From Dietzia timorensis (GTDB lineage Bacteria > Actinomycetota > Actinomycetes > Mycobacteriales > Mycobacteriaceae), in the NCBI RefSeq assembly GCF_020742175.1, contig NZ_DYXM01000106.1, positions 1 through 46,912 on the forward strand: a stretch of 46,912 nucleotides of DNA, in the 5' to 3' direction. Both the position numbers and the translations under genes were made by a program. Numbering within the stretch: the stretch's first letter is position 1; each line of letters starts with the position of its first letter. The notes beneath the pieces are model-generated. The model did not search any database. It was not told where the DNA came from and was given only the letters and a program-made list of their open reading frames with translations. Positions 24,683 to 32,227 of this stretch are shown in pieces.

Positions 24683-25713
24683 CCCCACGTTCGCCAGTTT
24701 CCGCAGACAAGATGCTCACAGTCCTCGCGTATTTCCGCGAGCAGGGTGGACCGGTCGCCGTGGCCGACGCGGCGCGTGAGCTCTCGCTCACCGAAAAGCA
24801 GCTCCGCGATACGCTGAGCCAGTTGTGGTGCTGTGGTCTTCCCGGCCATGGGCCCGGCCAACTCGTCGACCTCGCGTTCTGGAGCGAGGTCGGTGATAGC
24901 GACCGCGGTGGATGGGTCGACGGCACGTCCGATCCCGCACGCGAGGTCGATGCATTCGATGACTACACCGACCTCGCCGAGGCAGACTTTGTCGAGGTCA
25001 CCTTTTTCGCCGGAATCGATAGGCCGCTACGGCTCACCTTCGAAGAGGCGATCACGCTCAAAACGGCGCTCGCCACACTCGTGGGCCGGCCGGAAGTCGT
25101 GGACCAGGAAGGACTCGACGAGGCGCTGCGAATGTTGGGCGCTATTTCGCCGACCAATGCCCGCCTGGACGCTGCCTCGACCACGGCTCCGGCGCCGTCA
25201 ACAAGTGAAAAGACGGCAGAACACCTGCGCTCTGCCCTCGAGTCCGGCTTGGCAGTCCGTTTCGTCTATCACTCGGCCGGTTCGGATTCGACGAGGATTC
25301 GCATCGTCGACGGCGGTCGTCTACATGTGCACGCCGAACATGCGTACCTGCGCGGTGTCGACCGGGAGATCGGGGAGTGGCGCACCTTCCGCACAGATCG
25401 GATCGCGCACGTCGAGCCACTTGGTCCCTCCCACCCGGTGGGCCCCGAGCCGGAACAGGCGTCGACCACACCGACACAGTCCATTCGTGCTGTCGTTCCC
25501 GCAGGTGCGGCCTGGTTTGTCGAGCAATACCCGTTCCGCGATATCCACTGGCGCGAGGACGGTTCCGCAGAGGTTACGGTCGACTATTACAACCCGGACT
25601 GGCTCCGACGCTTCCTGCTCGGCAATGCGACGACGCTGCAACCTCTGGATGAGGGACTGCGCGCGGACATCGCCGAGCAGGCGAGCAGCGCACTTTCCGC
25701 GTACGGAATATAA
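24679..25713 (+). CDS. pafC: WYL-domain regulator PafC
   Basis: A 344-residue partner of PafB. The N-terminal winged helix (about 1-60) is followed by a WYL-like domain around 190-240, in which the WYL triplet has become AYL (HAYLRGVDREIGEWRTFRTDRI). The C-terminal domain ends with FPRDIHW-like sequence (read YPFRDIHWREDG) and LSAYGI. The ATG overlaps the pafB stop. PafB and PafC act as a heterodimer-like activator in mycobacteria and are needed for the RecA-independent mitomycin response. The distinct substitution in the WYL motif is normal for PafC, which is usually the more divergent partner. Confidence 0.9.
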   Translation: MTPRSPVSADKMLTVLAYFREQGGPVAVADAARELSLTEKQLRDTLSQLWCCGLPGHGPGQLVDLAFWSEVGDSDRGGWVDGTSDPAREVDAFDDYTDLAEADFVEVTFFAGIDRPLRLTFEEAITLKTALATLVGRPEVVDQEGLDEALRMLGAISPTNARLDAASTTAPAPSTSEKTAEHLRSALESGLAVRFVYHSAGSDSTRIRIVDGGRLHVHAEHAYLRGVDREIGEWRTFRTDRIAHVEPLGPSHPVGPEPEQASTTPTQSIRAVVPAGAAWFVEQYPFRDIHWREDGSAEVTVDYYNPDWLRRFLLGNATTLQPLDEGLRADIAEQASSALSAYGI

Positions 25714-25777
25714 AGCCTCCAACCGGCGCGTTAACCAAGCGTTAGCCGGGAAGTTGCTGTGAGGTCACTGTCTCCAA

Positions 25778-25807
25778 TTGACCTGCGTGACACCGTCTCC
25801 ATACTCT
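25778..25807 (+). promoter_or_regulatory. tatA: tatA promoter (TTGACC - 18 bp - TACTCT)
   Basis: TTGACC at 25778-25783 and TACTCT at 25802-25807 with an 18-base spacer form one of the best housekeeping promoters in the window. A direct repeat GTCTCCA (25770-25776 and 25795-25801) flanks the -35. The leader to the tatA ATG would be about 117 bases. A second hexamer TACGAT at 25887-25892 could start a shorter transcript. Confidence 0.6.
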
Positions 25808-25829
25808 TGAATCATCTTGAGCGGCACCC

Positions 25830-25848
25830 ACTCCAGCAGGGGTGGAGT
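25830..25848 (+). other. Hairpin in the tatA leader
   Basis: ACTCCA (25830-25835) pairs with TGGAGT (25843-25848) around a 7-base loop. It lies in the long tatA leader, between two candidate start points. The function is unknown; an RNA stability or attenuation role is only possible. Confidence 0.35.
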
Positions 25849-25930
25849 CCACCGCACGGCGGTCCGGCGATAGGGCGGCGGCGGGGTACGATTGTGCTGC
25901 GAGAAGCAAAAGAAACGGAAGGTACCTCCA

Positions 25931-26431
25931 ATGGGCGGATTGAGCCCCTGGCATTTGCTTATTTTCTTGGCGGTAGTCGTGCTGCTCTTCGGCGCGAAGA
26001 AGCTCCCGGACGCCGCGCGCGGGCTCGGACGCTCGATGCGTATTTTCAAGTCCGAGGTCAAGGAAATGCAGCACGAGGGCAAGGACGGCGAGCAGCCTCA
26101 GCAGGCTCTTCCGTCGAACGCCCAGTACCCGCAGGGCGACCAGCAATACCAGCAGTACGCACAGCCGCAGCAGAATTTCCAGCAGCCGCAGCAGGCATAT
26201 CAGCAGCCGCAGCAGGGTGGCGTTCAGCAGGGCTTCCAGCAGCAGCCGCCGCAGCAAGGCGGGGTTCAGCAGGACTACCAGCATCCGCAGCAAGGCGGGG
26301 TTCAGCAGGGCTACCAGCATCCGCAGCAGGGTGGGGTCCAGCAGGGCTACCAGCAGCCGAATGTAAATCCGGGTCAGCCCTACAACCCGGGCGGCAACGC
26401 CCCGTACAACCCGGGTACGCAGAACCAATAG
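25931..26431 (+). CDS. tatA: Sec-independent translocase TatA with a long glutamine-rich tail
   Basis: A 166-residue protein. The core is a normal TatA: MGGLSPWHLLIFLAVVVLLF (membrane helix), the FGAKKLPDAARGLG hinge and amphipathic helix, and RSMRIFKSEVKEM. It forms the pore of the twin-arginine export pathway with TatC. From about residue 55 to the end is a tail rich in Gln, Pro, Gly and Tyr, made of units such as QQGGVQQGYQHP and encoded by a 36-base tandem repeat. Most actinobacterial TatA proteins have a much shorter tail. ATG 25931 has GGAAGG 8 bases upstream; the frame is open to 25892. tatC follows after 69 bases. Confidence 0.92.
   Translation: MGGLSPWHLLIFLAVVVLLFGAKKLPDAARGLGRSMRIFKSEVKEMQHEGKDGEQPQQALPSNAQYPQGDQQYQQYAQPQQNFQQPQQAYQQPQQGGVQQGFQQQPPQQGGVQQDYQHPQQGGVQQGYQHPQQGGVQQGYQQPNVNPGQPYNPGGNAPYNPGTQNQ
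26252..26359 (+). repeat. 36-bp tandem repeat (3 units) in tatA
   Basis: Three near-identical 36-base units run at 26252-26287, 26288-26323 and 26324-26359. A degenerate copy precedes them (from about 26210). Each encodes about 12 residues of the QQGGVQQGYQHP type. The repeat is in frame, so copy number could change without a frameshift. Confidence 0.85.
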
Positions 26432-26443
26432 GCACAATTATGT

Positions 26444-26473
26444 CGCCCGGCCCTCGAACGAGAGGACCGGGCG
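26444..26473 (+). terminator. Stem-loop between tatA and tatC
   Basis: CGCCCGG (26444-26450) pairs with CCGGGCG (26467-26473), with inner CTC/GAG pairing. It is not followed by a T run, so it may be a weak terminator, a processing site, or a way to give tatA more transcript than tatC. Confidence 0.4.
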
Positions 26474-26500
26474 CGGTGGGGAAGGACGAACACGGCCATA

Positions 26501-27640
26501 ATGAGCGACAGCGGAGTCTCCGCGCCACAGGCGCAGCACCCGGCTCCCGGCAACGGTCCGGCCCCCACGTCCACGAAGACTCGCCGCCGCAAGCGCACCA
26601 AGAGAGCTCCGGACGGCTCGATGCCGATCATGGAGCACATCTATGAGCTCCGAAAGCGAGTGCTGATCTCGGCGGCCGCGGTTCTAGTCATGACCATCTT
26701 CGGTTTCATGTGGTACCAGTACTCGCTCGGACCGATCCGCTCACTCGGCAGTATCTTGACGGGGCCGTACTGTTCGCTCCCCGAATCTGCGCGAGCCAGT
26801 TTCAACGCCACCGACGAGTGTCGTCTTCTCGCCACCGGCCCATTTGAGCAGTTCATGCTGCGCCTCAAGGTCGCGCTCACCGCCGGCGCGGTGCTGTCGT
26901 GCCCGGTGTGGCTGTATCAGCTTTGGGCGTTCATCGTTCCTGGGCTGCACCAGAAGGAACGCCGCTTCGGGCGGATCTTCACCACCCTTGCCGCGTTGCT
27001 CTTCGTAGCCGGCGCCGTCATCGCCTACATCGTCGTTTCTCAGGCCCTCGACTTCCTGCTCACCGTCGGCGACGACGTCCAGGTCACCGCACTTTCGGGT
27101 AGCGAATACTTCAACTTCGTCATCTACCTGATCCTCATTTTCGGCGTGAGCTTCGAGATTCCGCTGCTCGTGGCCATGCTCAACGTCGTCGGCGTGCTGT
27201 CGTACGAGCAGCTTTCGAAGGCCCGCCGCGGGATCATCGTCGCGGTTTTCGGTTTCGCCGCCGTCATGTCGCCCGGTTCGGATCCGTTTTCGATGCTGGC
27301 GCTTGCCGTTGCGGTGTGCGTGCTGGTCGAGGTGGCCACCCAGTTCGCGCGCATTAATGACAAACGGCGGGGCAAGCGCCGGCGGGATTGGGACGATCTC
27401 GACGACGACCAGGCCTCGCCGATCTCAGCCGAGGAGGCCGACACGTCCGGCGGCGACTACCAATCGACGTCCGTCGCCCGGCCCGCACCGATCGGCACGG
27501 GCGCGGACCATTACGGCACCGCTTCTCTTGGTGTCGGAGGCAGCGCTCCTTTGCCGCCGCCCAGTACCACGCCCGGACCGTATTCGACCCCGGGGCAGTC
27601 CGGTCCCGTGGACCCGGGCGACTACGACGACGTGCTCTAA
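26501..27640 (+). CDS. tatC: Sec-independent translocase TatC with a long C-terminal tail
   Basis: A 379-residue multi-span membrane protein that receives twin-arginine signal peptides. TatC features: EHIYELRKRVLISAAAVLV near the N-terminus, FMLRLKVALTAGAVLSCPVW, LYQLWAFIVPGLHQKERRFG and FGVSFEIPLLVAMLNVVGV, with six helices ending near residue 285. A polar N-terminal extension of about 45 residues and a 95-residue acidic, Pro/Ser/Gly-rich C-terminal tail (from DKRRGKRRRDWDDLDDDQAS) lie on the cytoplasmic side by the usual topology. ATG 26501 has GAAGGA upstream at a long spacing. Partner of tatA; tatB is not in this window. Confidence 0.95.
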   Translation: MSDSGVSAPQAQHPAPGNGPAPTSTKTRRRKRTKRAPDGSMPIMEHIYELRKRVLISAAAVLVMTIFGFMWYQYSLGPIRSLGSILTGPYCSLPESARASFNATDECRLLATGPFEQFMLRLKVALTAGAVLSCPVWLYQLWAFIVPGLHQKERRFGRIFTTLAALLFVAGAVIAYIVVSQALDFLLTVGDDVQVTALSGSEYFNFVIYLILIFGVSFEIPLLVAMLNVVGVLSYEQLSKARRGIIVAVFGFAAVMSPGSDPFSMLALAVAVCVLVEVATQFARINDKRRGKRRRDWDDLDDDQASPISAEEADTSGGDYQSTSVARPAPIGTGADHYGTASLGVGGSAPLPPPSTTPGPYSTPGQSGPVDPGDYDDVL

Positions 27641-27679
27641 GCTCGTCGGTGTACCTGCCCCCGACGCACAAGTGATTTC

Positions 27680-30376
27680 TTGACTAACTCCTCTTCAGCC
27701 GACCGCACCTCCGAGGGCTCGGACTCGCTCGAGTCGCGCCCTCTGTTGGCCTCGTTCCTCACCGCCTCGAACGTCCGGCCTGACGCGTTCCAACAGCAGG
27801 CGTTCGACGCGCTCGACGACGAGCGGGACGTGCTCGTGTCCGCTCCGACGGGGTCGGGAAAAACCCTCATCGGCGAGTACGCCGCGCACCGTGCGCTCGC
27901 CCGCGGAGGCACGTGCGTCTACACAACGCCGATCAAAGCGTTGAGCAACCAGAAGTTCCGGCAATTTCGCTCTCGATTCGGCGCGGATGCCGTCGGTCTC
28001 CTCACCGGGGACCATTCGATCAATCCCGACGCCGACGTCGTTGTCATGACGACCGAGGTGCTCCGCAACATGATCTACGCGGAGTCGAAGCTTCTCGATT
28101 CCCTCTCGTGTGTCGTGATGGACGAGATCCATTATCTGGGCGATCGGTCTCGTGGTGTCGTGTGGGAGGAGATCATCCTCACCCTCGGCACCCACGTTCA
28201 GCTCGTCGGCCTGTCGGCGACGGTCTCCAATGCGGACGAACTCGGAGACTGGCTTTCCAGCGTGCGCGGCGACACCGCCGTGATCAGCAGCACCCACCGC
28301 CCCGTTCCGCTGCGGCATCTCCTTCTTCGGGAAGGTGAAATGGTCCCGATCACCGACGGACTTCTCCGTGAAAGCCGCGGCCGCAGAGAGGGCTACCACG
28401 ATCGACGCATGTCGACGAAGGGTCGTCCACTGTGGGCCAAGCGCCTCGACGCCATCGAGGCGCTGGACGACGAGGAACTCCTCCCCGCCATCTACTTTAT
28501 TTTCTCCCGCGCGGGTTGCGATGGTGCCGTCGAGCAGATGCGCCGTAGCCGGCTCCGTCTCACGACAAAAGTAGAAGCGCGCGATATCGCCGCTTTCGCC
28601 GACGAAGCGGTTCGCGAGGTTCCCGCAGCCGACCTGGATGCGTTGGACTACGGCGCCTTCCGATCAGGGCTTACCTCGGGGATCGCGGCCCATCACGCGG
28701 GAATGCTTCCGCTTTTCCGCACCATCGTCGAAGAGTTGTTCTCCGACGGGCTGATCAAGGTCGTTTTCGCCACAGAGACCCTCGCCCTCGGTATCCACAT
28801 GCCCGCCCGCGCCGTTGTCTTGGAAAAACTCACCAAGTTTGACGGCGAAGGGCACGTGCCACTCACGGCTGCTCAGTATTCGCAGATCACCGGACGCGCG
28901 GGCCGCCGTGGAATCGATGTCCTGGGCACCGCCGTCACACTCGACGATCCCGAGCTCGATCTCCACGTCCTGATCAATCTCGCCAATTCGCCAAAGTTCC
29001 CTCTACGCAGCGCGTTCGCACCCGATTACTCGATGGCCGTGAACCTCGTGTCGACCATCGGAGACAAAGAGGCCGAAGCCCTCGTCGGTCGAAGCTTTGC
29101 CCAGTTCCAGATCGACAAGGACGTCGTGCGCGAAGCCTCCGCGTTGGAGCACACTCGCCGCCAGGCCGCCGAACGCCGCGACGCCTTGGACCGACTTGAC
29201 CCGCCGGCCGAGCTCGACGAGTACATGGCGATCAGAGCGAAGCTCACTGCACTCGAACGCGAGCACAAGCAGAAGCAACGCGAGCATGCCGATGCCGAGA
29301 TCGCGAAGGCGCTCACCCGCGCCGACGAAGGCGATGTGCTTCTCATCGATCGGAAACGCCTCGCGTTTCTCGGAACGGTGCTCACGGTGAAGAGCGATTC
29401 GCCTACCGCCGCGCGAGCGCTCTGCCTCCTCGACAACGGGCACACCAAGTGGCTCGATGTGCGCGATTTCCACCGCCCGCCGGTGACCGTCGGACGCCTC
29501 GTGCTGCCTTCGGGTCGTCGCGCTACGACGGGCGGGAACCGTAAGCGGCTGGTAGGGCAGATGGACCGGCTCGCGCCCAAAGCTCGGGCGCGTGCAAAGA
29601 AGCTCCGCAAGAAGGAGAGCCGGCCCTCGGACCCGCGGATCGGCGCGGCGCGGCGCGAGCTTTCCTCCCATCCTCTGCACGGTAACGAGAAGCTCGAACT
29701 GTGGGCGAAGGCGTGGCATGCGTGGAATGAGGTGGCCGCGCGGGAGCAAACGCTGACCAAGCGCATAGAGGACGACCAGGCTTCACTTGCCCGGCGCTTC
29801 AGACGGATTGTCAATCTCCTTCGTGAATTCGGATACCTGGAGCAGGGCCCCGGCGGGCACATCGTCGCGACCGAAGAAGGCGCACTACTCTCACGCGTGC
29901 ATTCGGAACAGGAGCTGCTCATCACAGAAGCGGTTCGAGGCGGTGCGTGGTCGGCTCTCGATTCGGCGGAGCTGTCTGCCTGCGTGGCAGCCGTGGTAGC
30001 GCATGGCCGACGTCAACAGACGGTCCGGCCACCCAACTCGCAGAAGCTGCAGGCAGCCCTGGCCGCGACCGAGGCATCCGCGAACAAGATTTCCGCTGCT
30101 GAGCGCAAGCGCCAGCTGCCGCAGACGAGCGACATCGATCTTGCCTTGGCACCCGTGATCCACCATTGGGTATCGGGCGGTTCGCTCTCGGAGGTTCTCG
30201 CAGCTAGCTGGCAGGAAGGTGTGGACCTGACGGCGGGCGACTTCGTCCGCTCGGCACGGCTCGTACTCGACGGTCTGATCCAGGTCGCCAAGATCGCCGA
30301 CGACCAGACCGCAAAGAGGGCCCGCCACGCCGCAGACATGATCCGCCGCGGTGTCGTCGACGAAAAGGTCACCTAA
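27680..30376 (+). CDS. HelY-type DExH-box helicase (Mtr4/Ski2-like)
   Basis: An 898-residue superfamily 2 helicase. Motifs in order: I SAPTGSGKT, Ia TTPIKALSNQK, II MDEIH (DEIH), III SAT, then V/VI region FATETLALGIHMPAR and TGRAGRRGID. The C-terminal half is the helical Ski2-like domain. It closely follows M. tuberculosis HelY, which has the same position after tatC. The role may be RNA or DNA unwinding and is not settled. The start is TTG 27680, the first in-frame start codon after the tatC stop (40 bases); a ribosome binding site is not obvious, so the true start may lie a little downstream. Confidence 0.9.
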   Translation: MTNSSSADRTSEGSDSLESRPLLASFLTASNVRPDAFQQQAFDALDDERDVLVSAPTGSGKTLIGEYAAHRALARGGTCVYTTPIKALSNQKFRQFRSRFGADAVGLLTGDHSINPDADVVVMTTEVLRNMIYAESKLLDSLSCVVMDEIHYLGDRSRGVVWEEIILTLGTHVQLVGLSATVSNADELGDWLSSVRGDTAVISSTHRPVPLRHLLLREGEMVPITDGLLRESRGRREGYHDRRMSTKGRPLWAKRLDAIEALDDEELLPAIYFIFSRAGCDGAVEQMRRSRLRLTTKVEARDIAAFADEAVREVPAADLDALDYGAFRSGLTSGIAAHHAGMLPLFRTIVEELFSDGLIKVVFATETLALGIHMPARAVVLEKLTKFDGEGHVPLTAAQYSQITGRAGRRGIDVLGTAVTLDDPELDLHVLINLANSPKFPLRSAFAPDYSMAVNLVSTIGDKEAEALVGRSFAQFQIDKDVVREASALEHTRRQAAERRDALDRLDPPAELDEYMAIRAKLTALEREHKQKQREHADAEIAKALTRADEGDVLLIDRKRLAFLGTVLTVKSDSPTAARALCLLDNGHTKWLDVRDFHRPPVTVGRLVLPSGRRATTGGNRKRLVGQMDRLAPKARARAKKLRKKESRPSDPRIGAARRELSSHPLHGNEKLELWAKAWHAWNEVAAREQTLTKRIEDDQASLARRFRRIVNLLREFGYLEQGPGGHIVATEEGALLSRVHSEQELLITEAVRGGAWSALDSAELSACVAAVVAHGRRQQTVRPPNSQKLQAALAATEASANKISAAERKRQLPQTSDIDLALAPVIHHWVSGGSLSEVLAASWQEGVDLTAGDFVRSARLVLDGLIQVAKIADDQTAKRARHAADMIRRGVVDEKVT

Positions 30377-30442
30377 GCACCTGAAAACCCGCCTTGCGCA
30401 GGAGCGGCTGCACGAGGCCGGTGGCCGTGGCACAGTGGGGCC

Positions 30443-30907
30443 ATGACGCAAAACAGCGAAAGCATCACCGTATCGCGCACGATCGACGCCCCGGCGGACA
30501 AGATCTTCGACGTATTGTCGCTGCCGGCACGTCACAACGAGATCGACGCATCGGGGACCGTGCGGTCCGCGGAAGACACCGAACGAATTTCTGCGGTCGG
30601 CGACGTCTTCGTGATGAACATGTACGCCGAGAAGATGGGCGGCGAGTACAAGATGTTCAACCACGTCACGGGCGTCATCGAGAATAAGCTCGTCAGCTGG
30701 CAGCCCGCCCAGGAAAAGAACAAGGATGAGCCCGCCGGCTGGGAATGGGTCTGGGAGATCGAGTCCGAGGGATCGGCCGAGTCCAAGGTGTCTTTGACCT
30801 ACGACTGGCGCAAGGTCACCGACGAGAAGCTCAAGCAGATCTTCCCCGCATTCTCGGAGGAAGAGCTCGAAGAGTCACTCAACGCACTCGCGAAGGCAGT
30901 GGCCTAA
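30443..30907 (+). CDS. SRPBCC (START-like) superfamily protein
   Basis: A 154-residue lipid- or hydrophobe-binding fold protein. It begins with the usual first strand and helix: SITVSRTIDAPADKIFDVLSLPARHNEID. Ends with an amphipathic C-terminal helix (EEELEESLNALAKAVA). Related proteins are annotated polyketide cyclase or ligand-binding SRPBCC, and here the ligand is unknown. ATG 30443 is 66 bases after the helicase. There is no strong ribosome binding site. A good intrinsic terminator follows at 30926. Confidence 0.8.
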   Translation: MTQNSESITVSRTIDAPADKIFDVLSLPARHNEIDASGTVRSAEDTERISAVGDVFVMNMYAEKMGGEYKMFNHVTGVIENKLVSWQPAQEKNKDEPAGWEWVWEIESEGSAESKVSLTYDWRKVTDEKLKQIFPAFSEEELEESLNALAKAVA

Positions 30908-30925
30908 CGACTTGGCGCGTGCAAG

Positions 30926-30969
30926 GCCCGTACCGATTGGGACAGGATCCCCGACGGTACGGGCTTTTT
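30926..30969 (+). terminator. Rho-independent terminator after the SRPBCC gene
   Basis: GCCCGTACCG (30926-30935) pairs with CGGTACGGGC (30955-30964), followed by TTTTT (30965-30969). The loop contains a smaller GGGA/TCCC pairing. It is the only classical intrinsic terminator seen in the window and lies between convergent genes. Confidence 0.85.
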
Positions 30970-30976
30970 GTGCGCG

Positions 30977-31552
30977 CTAGGGGCGCACCACCTGATATTC
31001 CAAGCGGGCGAACTGCCCCTCCGGGCGCGCACCAACCAGCCGTAGACGATCGGATTCGATCGTCCTGGGGAGTAGCGGTGCGCCTCTGTCGAGCACGACC
31101 GGTGCCACCGAAAGACGGATCGAATCGAGGGCACCGGCATCAAGGAACTGGCCGACGAGGTCGCCGCCGCCTACGAGCCAGATATCTCCGCCGCCTGCCG
31201 CGGCGCGAATCTCTGTGAGCGCATCCGACACTTTTCCCGAGACGACGTGCACCGGCGCTTCCGGGGGCACCCAGAGTTCCCTCGTGGAGAACACAAACAC
31301 CGGCTTTTTGCCGAATAGCTCCGTCCAGCGTGCCGGATTGTCTCGGATGTTCTCGTTTTCGAGGACCCATTCGTAGGTGGTGGATCCCTTCACGATGACG
31401 GCAGCTTCGCCAATGGGGCTGTCGGCCCAGTCATCTTCCGCAGACGACCCCGAAGACTCCTGCGGGACGTCGAACAACCACTGGAGCGAATGGTCGGCGT
31501 CGGCGATGAAGCCATTCATCGTAGTGGCAGTGTCGAAAAATATTGTGCCCAT
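30977..31552 (-). CDS. Dihydrofolate reductase-like (RibD C-terminal domain) protein
   Basis: A 191-residue standalone RibD_C/dihydrofolate-reductase fold protein. Marks: the start MGTIFFDTATTMNGFIAD, KGSTTYEWVLE, VFVFSTRELWVP, and the nucleotide loop DIWLVGGGDLVGQFLDAG, followed by SVAPVVLDRGAPLLP. This group is commonly called dihydrofolate reductase family, but true folate activity is not shown. NADPH binding is likely. Start ATG 31552 (MGTIFF) is chosen because a TAGCGT -10 ends 7 bases upstream. It is divergent from the S51 peptidase gene. Confidence 0.85.
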   Translation of the reverse strand: MGTIFFDTATTMNGFIADADHSLQWLFDVPQESSGSSAEDDWADSPIGEAAVIVKGSTTYEWVLENENIRDNPARWTELFGKKPVFVFSTRELWVPPEAPVHVVSGKVSDALTEIRAAAGGGDIWLVGGGDLVGQFLDAGALDSIRLSVAPVVLDRGAPLLPRTIESDRLRLVGARPEGQFARLEYQVVRP

Positions 31553-31559
31553 GCCGGTC

Positions 31560-31565
31560 ACGCTA
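31560..31565 (-). promoter_or_regulatory. -10 element TAGCGT, leaderless start of the DHFR-like gene
   Basis: On the minus strand TAGCGT ends 7 bases before the ATG at 31552. It faces the TACCAT of the divergent gene; the two -10 elements are only 16 bases apart. Confidence 0.5.
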
Positions 31566-31581
31566 CAGACGGGCTCTGACA

Positions 31582-31587
31582 TACCAT
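31582..31587 (+). promoter_or_regulatory. -10 element TACCAT, leaderless start of the S51 peptidase gene
   Basis: TACCAT ends 7 bases before the ATG at 31595. The divergent DHFR-like gene has its own leaderless promoter in the same 42-base gap, so the two promoters overlap physically. Confidence 0.5.
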
Positions 31588-31594
31588 CGCGGTC

Positions 31595-32227
31595 ATGAAG
31601 CTGCTACTGACTTCTCTCGGCGTCGGCGCCATACCGAGCTTCGTCGAAGGCGCCACGGGCCGGGCACCGGAGGGCCTACGGCTCGGTTTCGTCTGGGATG
31701 CCGCAGCCGCCGAAGCACAGGATCCGGAAGGGCAGTGGCAGCTCGATCGCCTGGAGGCGCTCGGGTTTACGGTAACTCGAATTCTGGCCTCCGATGCCAC
31801 ATCGGCAGAGAGCTTCTCCCAGACGCTGTCCCGGATAGACGTCGTCTACCTCGCTGGCGGCAACTCGTTCGCCCTTCTCGCCGCGCTTCGCGGAAACGGG
31901 TCGGGGCAGGCACTTGTCGCGGCCGTCCGTGCAGGCCTCCCATATATCGGAATGAGTGCCGGCTCTGTCGTCGCGGGAACGGATCTAGACCCCATTACGC
32001 TTCTCGACGATACGAGGGCGGCGCCCGGGCTGGACGGGTACGCGGGACTCGGTCTCGTGCCGCACGTCGTTGTTCCGCACGCCGACGGCAAGTTACCCGA
32101 CTACCCGCCGGCGATTTTCGAACGCATCGACCGCGAATACGAGTCCAGGTTCCCTCTGCTTTTTCTGGATGACGACGAGGCGCTGATGGTGTCCGGTGGC
32201 AGCGCTCGCATCGTCGAATCACCGTAG
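31595..32227 (+). CDS. Peptidase E-like (S51, class I glutamine amidotransferase-like) protein
   Basis: A 210-residue protein of the peptidase S51 (alpha-aspartyl dipeptidase E) group. It has the first strand MKLLLTSLGVG, the YLAGGNSFALL loop, the nucleophile elbow GMSAGSVV (Ser), and a histidine-rich VPHVVVPHADG loop that fits the catalytic dyad. It would cut small peptides or related amides in the cytosol. ATG 31595 is 7 bases after TACCAT and has no ribosome binding site. The end overlaps the convergent exonuclease gene by 9 bases. Confidence 0.85.
   Translation: MKLLLTSLGVGAIPSFVEGATGRAPEGLRLGFVWDAAAAEAQDPEGQWQLDRLEALGFTVTRILASDATSAESFSQTLSRIDVVYLAGGNSFALLAALRGNGSGQALVAAVRAGLPYIGMSAGSVVAGTDLDPITLLDDTRAAPGLDGYAGLGLVPHVVVPHADGKLPDYPPAIFERIDREYESRFPLLFLDDDEALMVSGGSARIVESP

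Noticed and set aside
26252..26359. Possible CRISPR-like repeat array
   Set aside because: Units are directly adjacent, have no spacers, and stay in frame in the tatA coding sequence.
27641..27680. PafBC motif before the helicase gene (TCGTCGGTG)
   Set aside because: The first position differs and no TANNNT follows at a suitable distance.
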